Shown piece by piece: positions 57,618 through 64,000 of a DNA stretch of 64,000 nucleotides. Source of the DNA: Clostridiales bacterium (GTDB lineage: Bacteria; Bacillota; Clostridia; Christensenellales; CAG-138); contig SFCQ01000002.1 in the NCBI GenBank assembly GCA_004558525.1, positions 1 through 64,000 of the forward strand, in the 5' to 3' direction. The stretch's first letter is position 1. Each line of letters begins with the position of its first letter. A program made the translations under genes and the position numbers. The notes beneath the pieces are model-generated. The model worked only from the letters and a program-made list of their open reading frames with translations. It searched no databases and was not told the DNA's origin.

Positions 57618-58219
57618 TGCTTTATTATCTGCTTAAGATACTGCTCGGGCCGCTGCTGCTGCTTATAATGAGGCCCATAGTATATGGCAAGCAGAACCTT
57701 AGGGTAAATGGCAAGGCTATATTCATATGCAATCACCGCTCCATGTGGGATCCAATAATAATAGCGCTCTGCACGCCGAGAATGGTTCACTTTATGGCCA
57801 AAAAGGAGATATTCGCTTCTAAAATAGGCAGCGTGTTTTTCCGCTCGCTTGGCGCATTCCCTGTTAACAGGAAAAACGTTGACCTGCAATCGCTTAAAAA
57901 CGCGCTGAAGGTGCTCAATAACGGCAAGATATTCGGCATTTTTCCTGAGGGCAAAAGGGAAGTGAGCGATTCGCTGGACAAGTTTGAAAAGGGGACGGCC
58001 TTTTTCGCAATACGCTCCGGAGCTCCCGTTATACCAATATATATACATCCCGATTCGCAAAGGCGCCTTAGACCGGTGCTTATGGTAGGCAAGCCCATAG
58101 ATATAAGCGAAATCGCGGCCAACGCGCAGAAAAGCACGCTTGTTGAGGTCGTAACAGATGAGCTTGCGGACGCTGTGGCGGCATTGGGCAACGAGCTGGA
58201 GGAAATATATTGCGACTGA
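57617..58219 (+). CDS. plsC: 1-acylglycerol-3-phosphate acyltransferase
   Basis: 200 residues. HX4D motif N-H-R-S-M-W-D, motif III F-P-E-G-K-R and one N-terminal hydrophobic helix. Adds the second acyl chain to give phosphatidic acid at the membrane. Start overlaps the cmk stop by one base; its end overlaps ispH by 10 bases. Confidence 0.95.
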   Translation: MLYYLLKILLGPLLLLIMRPIVYGKQNLRVNGKAIFICNHRSMWDPIIIALCTPRMVHFMAKKEIFASKIGSVFFRSLGAFPVNRKNVDLQSLKNALKVLNNGKIFGIFPEGKREVSDSLDKFEKGTAFFAIRSGAPVIPIYIHPDSQRRLRPVLMVGKPIDISEIAANAQKSTLVEVVTDELADAVAALGNELEEIYCD

Positions 58220-60588
58220 TATTGGCAAAGAACATCGGCTTCTGCTTCGGCGTGAGAAGGGCCATAGACATGGCCGTGGATATGCTTAAGCGGCAGGGTA
58301 AATTATACATACTTGGCGAGCTTATACATAATAAGGACGTTATTGAGCGGATAGAGCGCATGGGCGCGCTGACCGTACATTCTGTGGAGGAGGTGCCCTG
58401 CGGCCAAACGCTGCTCATACGCTCGCACGGAGTGGCGCCTGAGGTTGTAAAGCGCTGCCAGGAAAGGGGTATTATCGTCAAAAACGCCACATGCCCGTTC
58501 GTTGAGAAGATACATAACATAGTATCGCATCAATATGCCTGCGGAAGGACTATACTGATATACGGTAAGGATGACCACCCCGAATGTATAGGCACAAACG
58601 GCTGCTGCAACGATCAGGGTGTGTTTGTGCATACAAAGGCGGATATAGATGCGCTGGATCCAACAAAAAGGGTATGCCTCGTATCGCAGACCACGGCCGA
58701 TGCTGAAGGGTTTGAGAAGATAGCCAGCCTTGTAAAGGCGCACTTTGTCGACGCGATAATAGAAAAAACCGTATGCCCGACTACTGCTGCAAGGCAAAAA
58801 GAAGCGGAGAAGCTGAGCCAAAGCTGCACCAAAATGGTCGTAATAGGGGACAAAAACAGCTCTAACACGACCAAACTTGCGTCAGTCTGCAAAAAATACT
58901 GTAAACATGTACATTCAGTGGCAAAAGAAAGCGAACTTTCTCTTGAAAAAATCGCCTATAATGATATAATAGGAATTGTTTCAGGCGCTTCTGCGCCGGA
59001 TTGGAAAATTAGGGAGGTTATTACCAGGATGAGCGAAATGGAAAAGACGATGGCTGGGAACCCCGTAGAAAACGATGGAATCGAAACGGGAGCAGCAGCT
59101 GCCGTCGAAGAGCCCATTGTAGCGGAGTGTGACTGCAAGAACGAGGCGAAGTGCGCTTGCGAGTGCAACGCCGAACAGACCGAAGAACCCAAAGCGGACG
59201 AGCCCGCAGAGGAAAAGAGCGAAGCGGCAGACCCCAGCTTTGCCGAAGCTTTTGAAAAGACCCTCGTGCGTATCCGCAATGGCCAGATACTGACCGGTTC
59301 CGTCGTGCAGATAGTGGACGGCGAGGTTTGTGTGAACATTGGCTACAAATCCGATGGGTTCATTCCCCGCAACGAGTTCTCCTCTGATGCGGACGTGAAT
59401 CCTGCCGACGTAGTCAAAATCGGCGATCCTATCGAGGTTGAGGTCATCAAGGTCAACGATGGCGAAGGCAACGTGCTGCTTTCACACAAGAATGTTGAAA
59501 GCAAGAAGATGTGGGACAGCCTGATGCAGGACGAGAACATCTCCGATAAGGTGTTCGAAGGCATAGGCAAGGAGGTTGTTAAGGGCGGCCTTATAGCCAC
59601 CATAGAGGGTGTGCGCGCTTTCATTCCCGCTTCTCAGCTTTCCACCAAGTATGTTGAAAAGATAGAGGATCTGGTAGGCAAGCCCATAACCCTCAAGGTA
59701 ATTGAAGTTGACAAGGCCCGTAAGCGCATCGTTGCTTCTCACAAGGCCGTTATGGTTGCCGAGGCTGAGGCTGCCCGCAAGCAGCGTTGGTCTGAGCTTG
59801 AAGTTGGCTCCAAGGTAAAGGGCGTTGTCCGCAGGCTGACCGATTTTGGCGCTTTCGTTGATATAGGCGGCGGCATAGATGGCCTTGTTCATGTGACGGA
59901 CGTTGCATGGGGCCGCGTGAAGCATCCCAAGGATGTCCTTTCAATAGGCCAGGAGATCGAGGTGCTTATAAGGGACGTTGATGTTGAAAAGCAGCGCGTA
60001 TCCTTGGGCTATAAGCAGCTCCAGCCCAAGCCCTGGACTATGGCGGATCAGAAGTATCCCATAGGCAGCATAGTAGAAGGCAAAGTTGTCCGCATCGTTC
60101 CCTTCGGCGCGTTTGTGGCTCTTGAGCCCACTATTGATGGCCTTATCCATATATCTCAGGTTGGCGTAAAGCGCATTGCCAAGGTGGAAGACGAGATCAA
60201 CGTTGGCGACGTGGTACGCTGCAAGGTACTTGACGTCAATACCGAAGCCAAGCGTATCAGCCTGAGCAGGCGCGAAGCCATACTTGAGGAGCATCCTGAA
60301 ATAGCCGAGGAGCTTGCTCAGGAAAAGGCCGAGCGTGTGCGCATTGCCGCCGAGCGCGCTGCCGAGCGTGCCGCGCAGGACGCGCAGCGTCAGCAGGAGC
60401 GTGAGAATCGCCGCAGCAGCGAGCGCCGCGCGCCTCAGGGTGACAAGCCGGAGCGCAGCGAGCGTCGTGAGCGTCCCCGCCGTGACGAAGATGCGTACGA
60501 TCTGCCCCCTGTTGAGCAGTCCACCACGTCCCTTGCCGGTCTCTTTGCCGCGGCTATGGCCAACGCCGAGAAGAAGGACGAGGAGTAA
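58210..60588 (+). CDS. ispH: IspH fused to ribosomal protein S1-like domains
   Basis: 792 residues, TTG start with GGAGG 7 bases upstream. Residues 1-280 are IspH/LytB, the 4Fe-4S enzyme making IPP and DMAPP; the three cluster ligands are Cys12, Cys95 and Cys189. A linker (about 285-345) of low complexity, rich in Glu/Ala with several Cys, leads to four S1 RNA-binding domains (about 350-690), then a Lys/Arg/Glu-rich tail. This IspH-RpsA fusion is known in Clostridia. It replaces separate ispH and rpsA genes. Codon bias shifts toward C-ending in the S1 half. Confidence 0.96.
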   Translation: MRLILAKNIGFCFGVRRAIDMAVDMLKRQGKLYILGELIHNKDVIERIERMGALTVHSVEEVPCGQTLLIRSHGVAPEVVKRCQERGIIVKNATCPFVEKIHNIVSHQYACGRTILIYGKDDHPECIGTNGCCNDQGVFVHTKADIDALDPTKRVCLVSQTTADAEGFEKIASLVKAHFVDAIIEKTVCPTTAARQKEAEKLSQSCTKMVVIGDKNSSNTTKLASVCKKYCKHVHSVAKESELSLEKIAYNDIIGIVSGASAPDWKIREVITRMSEMEKTMAGNPVENDGIETGAAAAVEEPIVAECDCKNEAKCACECNAEQTEEPKADEPAEEKSEAADPSFAEAFEKTLVRIRNGQILTGSVVQIVDGEVCVNIGYKSDGFIPRNEFSSDADVNPADVVKIGDPIEVEVIKVNDGEGNVLLSHKNVESKKMWDSLMQDENISDKVFEGIGKEVVKGGLIATIEGVRAFIPASQLSTKYVEKIEDLVGKPITLKVIEVDKARKRIVASHKAVMVAEAEAARKQRWSELEVGSKVKGVVRRLTDFGAFVDIGGGIDGLVHVTDVAWGRVKHPKDVLSIGQEIEVLIRDVDVEKQRVSLGYKQLQPKPWTMADQKYPIGSIVEGKVVRIVPFGAFVALEPTIDGLIHISQVGVKRIAKVEDEINVGDVVRCKVLDVNTEAKRISLSRREAILEEHPEIAEELAQEKAERVRIAAERAAERAAQDAQRQQERENRRSSERRAPQGDKPERSERRERPRRDEDAYDLPPVEQSTTSLAGLFAAAMANAEKKDEE

Positions 60589-60602
60589 GCATATTAAAAC
60601 AC

Positions 60603-60854
60603 AACAGGCGGCCCTTGGGGCCGCCTGTACAGTCTGTCGAAAAACCCGGGGTTGATAAGGGGCCGCAGCCCCTTATGTTCAATCCGGCTCTGACGACATG
60701 TGCGTCAGAACGGATGAAACCCCAGAGGTTTTCGTACTTTGCAGGTTTTGCCGCCCGGGAGCGAATGCGAGAGGCAAAACCCGTAAAACTCAAAAAAGTG
60801 GCGTTCAGCCACTTTTTTGACACTCTGAACAGGCGGCCCTTGGGGCCGCCTGTA
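60603..60854 (+). repeat. Multi-hairpin terminator-associated element, copy F, with duplicated terminator
   Basis: Element 60630-60827 (198 bp), forward orientation. The flanks 60603-60629 and 60828-60854 are an identical 27-bp direct repeat, the hairpin ACAGGCGGCC/GGCCGCCTGT that ends the ispH-rpsA transcript. Only the downstream copy is followed by TTT. The ATAAGGGGC/GCCCCTTAT stem and the TGTTCAATCC segment group it with copy E. The 412-bp gap holds no gene. Confidence 0.95.
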
Positions 60855-60919
60855 TTTACATATTGAAACAACAAAAGCTTTATCTTCAAAATCACATCAT
60901 AAAAATTTAACTGACACTA

Positions 60920-60948
60920 TTGCACAAAAAACGATAAAATTCTATAAT
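60920..60948 (+). promoter_or_regulatory. Promoter of the large secreted protein gene
   Basis: -35 TTGCAC (60920-60925), 17-base spacer, -10 TATAAT (60943-60948). Confidence 0.6.
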
Positions 60949-61001
60949 ATCACATATAGCACAACCTGGTAACTGATTTGAATACTGCAGGGGAGGACGT
61001 T

Positions 61002-64000
61002 ATGCGAAGGGGCATTGCGCTTGTATTGCTCATATCCTTGACGGTGACTTTTTTACCTATGCGCACAATTGCGGCAGAAGGGTATGATGACACCGATACG
61101 GACATGTATTTTGGTGACGAGGCCGAATTGCTGAAAAAGATAGAGACTATAGAAGAAGGCCAATGGGTCAATCTTCACCCTGTAAGCAATGTAAGGATAA
61201 GCCAAAGTGTTTCGCTGCCAACTGAAATAGTGCTTATGCTTGATGATGCTTCTTCCGGATTGACGATTGCAGACAACGCCTGTATCGAGGTAGCAAATCA
61301 GATACAGCTTGAAGCCGGCAGCTTAACTATAGAGGAAGGCGCAGCCATACAGGCAACGGATGAAAGCATAGGATATTCGGTATATGCTCACGCAGGTTCA
61401 GCTTCAATAAACTGTCCTGAGTATTTTAGAAAAAGTATTCTTTGGTGGAATGAAACGCAAGCGAACAGCCAGGAAGAATTTGCTTCTGCAATATCTGAAA
61501 AACATGAAACAACATATCAAAGCTCAGCAATAATTGAATCAATAGTATTATCGGACAATGCTTTTGAGCTGACGGGCGATTACACCATACCGAACAACTT
61601 AGCTTTATACTTAACTAACTGCGCAAGCCTGAATATAACCTCAAAAGTAACTGTAGAAGGGCTTATAAGCATAGCGTCTTCAGCAAGCGTTACGGTAACG
61701 GGGGAGCAGGGAAAGCTTATTAACAACGCCTCCGGCAGCTATTATGGCAGGAACCTTGGATTGATAGTTAAAAGAGGAGGCTCGCTTACGTTCCGGGATG
61801 GCGGCAGCTATGCAGGCGAGGGCGATAAGCAGCTAAAGGGAAGCGTTATTGGTATGAGGAAGATAGACCCTGTGCTTGTATATCAGGAAGAAAAGTACAA
61901 CGCCAAAACAAATCCATATACCGGCAGCATAACGATAACAGCAGATAAGTATGATGTGGGCGACAAGCTGAGCTTTAAGGCGGTGAACAGGGATAATACT
62001 GAGCTTAACGAAAGCGACGTCAGAATTGAAGCGATTAGCCAAAACGAAGCCGACCAAACGAGCTCATGTGATATTATAGGCACAGATATAGTTATAACGC
62101 TGAACGGAGAAGCTATTGATTCAAGCTATCTTGTAAGCATTGAATATGAAACGTCGAATAAGCAGCTTTTTATAAACATAACTACCGAGCATAACTATTC
62201 AAACGACATAACATCGTTCAATGAGCTTAAAGGGATGATCTCAAGGGCCGAGGCTGATAAACAAAACAGGTATTATGGAAACATAACCGGCAATGTTGAA
62301 GCCGGAGAGGATATCTCCATACCGGCTAATCTCAGCCTCAGCATAACTGACAACGGCTCTTTTACAGTAAAATCAGGCTGCGTGGTGAGCATTGACGGCG
62401 GCGTTTATATGCAGCGGGCTTCGCTTGTTGTTGAAATTGGGGCAGGGCTTAAAGCCGATGCTGTGTCGGCCTATGACAAAAGCGGCATAAGCATAGCGGC
62501 TGGTGCGGAATTAAGCCTTACCGGCAATATCAAGGCGGATACAGGCAGCGCCATAAGCGGAGTAGAGTGCGGCAGAATCACCCGCGTCAATGAATACATA
62601 ATATGCGATCAGGCACAGTTAGATCGGATAATAGATGTATCCATGCCAAACGAATACTTTGGCTCAAGGCTTGAAAACACGCTAATTATATGCGCAGATG
62701 TTATAATAAGCGCCAATTTCAAGCTAAGCGCAAACGATTCTGTAGAAATAGCAAAACACGGCAAGCTTACTATAGCTGAACAGGCGCAGCTTGATCTTTC
62801 CGGTTCCATGCGCGTGCAGGAAGGCGGAAGCGTTATAATTGATGGCAAGCTCGTATGCTCCGGCTCGATAGCCGTGGCAAAGGGCGGCAGCCTTATTGCG
62901 GCTGAAGAGGCAGAGTATATAAATACCGGCAGCGAGTTTTATGAACAGGGGAGCCATGTGGTATGGAACAACCGCTACGGCGTAATGAACGCAAGCAACG
63001 AAACACGGATAATGTGCTGCAAAAAGCAAAGGTATTCCTTAGAAGCCAATGCTGATTATATAACGACAAACGCCGGAAGCTTGACCTGTGTCACTTATTA
63101 TATCTTATCAGGGGACGGCGGCAGATTGAGCGGCAAGGATATTGATAAGATAGCTATATCGTCAAGATACAAAAACGGCTTTGCAATAACCACAAATATA
63201 GATGAATATGTGAGCTTTACCGTTGAGACGCCGCGGCTTGAGTTCAACGACCCGGTTTTTATAGCTATAACGAATAAGAACGGTTCAACGGCGGAATATG
63301 CCTTCAAGCTCTGCGCCGCAATGGCTGAAAACGCTGAGTATCATGGCGGCAAGGTGCAGCTATGCCTGGATAAGGCAAAAGGGTACATGGGCTATGGCGC
63401 AATAAGCAGCTACAGTGAGGGCAGGCCGTTTAACGGCATGAAGTATCCTGCCGACGCTTTCATATGCATATCCGGCGAAAACGGGCCCGAGGCGCTAAGC
63501 GATAAGTTCAGCGTTGATATAGAGTACTCCCTACTTGGCCAAACGGACGGAATAAGCATTGAACAGGACGACAAAAGCGGCAGCTTTACGCTTATATATC
63601 CTGAAGGGCTTAGCGACGAGTATTCCGTTAACGTGCTTGCCAAGGTAAACGATGGCTGCAAAGACGCGCATTATTACGCGTTTGAATGCATATTGGAAAA
63701 AAGAAGCGCCGCATATGACGATTCGGGCGCAGATACGCTGCAGCAGCTTATAGACAGCGTTGAGGATAAGCCATATGGCGGCGAGGCGGTTCTGCGCATA
63801 GACAAAAGCTATAACGAAAGCATAGTTACCGGCAAGGCTTTGGATATATACGGAAAAGGCACATTGAACGGCAGTATAGAATACGATGGCAGCAGCCTTA
63901 TACTTTCAATAGGGTTATCATCGGCGGAAGGAGCATCGGGCTGCGGCGTTATAAACAACGGCGTTGGGACGGTATATTTGCAGGGGAGGATAAATGGCTT
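61002..64000 (+). CDS. Very large secreted repetitive protein (partial, 5' end)
   Basis: An open frame of about 999 codons that runs off the window, from ATG 61002 with GGGAGG at 60991-60996. The N-terminus is a Sec signal peptide (M-R-R-G-I-A-L-V-L-L-I-S-L-T-V-T-F-L) with probable cleavage after T-I-A-A. The mature part is rich in Ser, Gly, Ala, Ile and Val, with short repeated beta-type segments (G-S-L-T-I-E-E-G-A, N-L-S-L-S-I-T-D-N-G-S-F-T-V) suggesting stacked beta-helix or beta-sandwich modules, as in giant clostridial surface proteins. No catalytic or anchor motif is within the window. Confidence 0.85.
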   Translation, partial: MRRGIALVLLISLTVTFLPMRTIAAEGYDDTDTDMYFGDEAELLKKIETIEEGQWVNLHPVSNVRISQSVSLPTEIVLMLDDASSGLTIADNACIEVANQIQLEAGSLTIEEGAAIQATDESIGYSVYAHAGSASINCPEYFRKSILWWNETQANSQEEFASAISEKHETTYQSSAIIESIVLSDNAFELTGDYTIPNNLALYLTNCASLNITSKVTVEGLISIASSASVTVTGEQGKLINNASGSYYGRNLGLIVKRGGSLTFRDGGSYAGEGDKQLKGSVIGMRKIDPVLVYQEEKYNAKTNPYTGSITITADKYDVGDKLSFKAVNRDNTELNESDVRIEAISQNEADQTSSCDIIGTDIVITLNGEAIDSSYLVSIEYETSNKQLFINITTEHNYSNDITSFNELKGMISRAEADKQNRYYGNITGNVEAGEDISIPANLSLSITDNGSFTVKSGCVVSIDGGVYMQRASLVVEIGAGLKADAVSAYDKSGISIAAGAELSLTGNIKADTGSAISGVECGRITRVNEYIICDQAQLDRIIDVSMPNEYFGSRLENTLIICADVIISANFKLSANDSVEIAKHGKLTIAEQAQLDLSGSMRVQEGGSVIIDGKLVCSGSIAVAKGGSLIAAEEAEYINTGSEFYEQGSHVVWNNRYGVMNASNETRIMCCKKQRYSLEANADYITTNAGSLTCVTYYILSGDGGRLSGKDIDKIAISSRYKNGFAITTNIDEYVSFTVETPRLEFNDPVFIAITNKNGSTAEYAFKLCAAMAENAEYHGGKVQLCLDKAKGYMGYGAISSYSEGRPFNGMKYPADAFICISGENGPEALSDKFSVDIEYSLLGQTDGISIEQDDKSGSFTLIYPEGLSDEYSVNVLAKVNDGCKDAHYYAFECILEKRSAAYDDSGADTLQQLIDSVEDKPYGGEAVLRIDKSYNESIVTGKALDIYGKGTLNGSIEYDGSSLILSIGLSSAEGASGCGVINNGVGTVYLQGRING

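Overview
The window looks like the chromosome of an anaerobic, spore-forming Firmicute of class Clostridia. Evidence seen: a cotJA-cotJB-cotJC spore-coat operon, a zinc-type RecO, an IspH protein fused to ribosomal S1 domains, a dgt-dnaG-rpoD operon, pyruvate phosphate dikinase, the Prp protease between rplU and rpmA, and SigA-type promoters with 16-18 base spacers. Most genes use ATA and AGG codons heavily. A few that should be highly expressed (ppdK, the oligopeptide-binding lipoprotein, rplU, rpmA) use ATC/CGT-type codons instead. The genus cannot be fixed from sequence alone.

Layout. 1-1265: one end of an integrative conjugative element (a DUF5348 gene and a winged-helix/DUF6017 replication gene with in-frame 15-bp repeats) that has cut cotJC. 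1265-7809 (mostly minus): cotJ remnant, MATE exporter, DUF362 ferredoxin-like protein, typA, CPBP protease. 7970-11819 (plus): membrane-protein cluster with NfeD and flotillin FloA. 12162-21626: ACT-domain protein, PH-domain protein, PepV, solute-binding protein, a short AlaRS, a DUF695/RraB-like protein, RecO, a DUF4097 protein and an ECF sigma/anti-sigma pair. 21715-29729: Nudix hydrolase, tRNA-Val(CAC), ppdK, then dgt-dnaG-rpoD. 29795-33741 (minus): a heterodimeric ABC exporter behind a leader-peptide attenuator. 33837-41942: rRNA methylase, Pro/Thr-rich anchored protein, Ogg-type glycosylase, rplU-prp-rpmA, an alanine:sodium symporter, HflX and an EamA transporter. 42010-44866 (minus): MFS transporter and a PadR/HAAS-DUF4097 operon. 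44978-52860: thymidylate kinase-like gene and a five-gene oligopeptide ABC importer whose OppC carries a large two-module extracellular insert. 53062-60588: rpsU, then a tightly packed surE-rpiR-phosphatase-flavoprotein-cmk-plsC-ispH/rpsA run. 61002-64000: start of a very large secreted protein.

The most unusual signal is a dispersed non-coding element of about 200 bp, present as five complete copies and one truncated copy. Each copy is a string of hairpins bounded by short inverted ends (TGTCGAAAAA...TTTTTCGACA). Every complete copy is flanked by a 22-33 bp direct repeat that is itself a hairpin, in most cases clearly the local intrinsic terminator. The flanking hairpin differs between copies but is identical or nearly so on the two sides of each copy. 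This is what insertion into terminators with duplication of the whole hairpin would produce. Stems covary between copies. I know of no described family with this behaviour, but I could not search.

Other points of note are the ribosome-type attenuator in front of the ABC exporter, a probable L21 leader attenuator, starch-binding-like modules inside an ABC permease, a JAMM-like domain on HflX, and the mobile-element insertion in cotJC.
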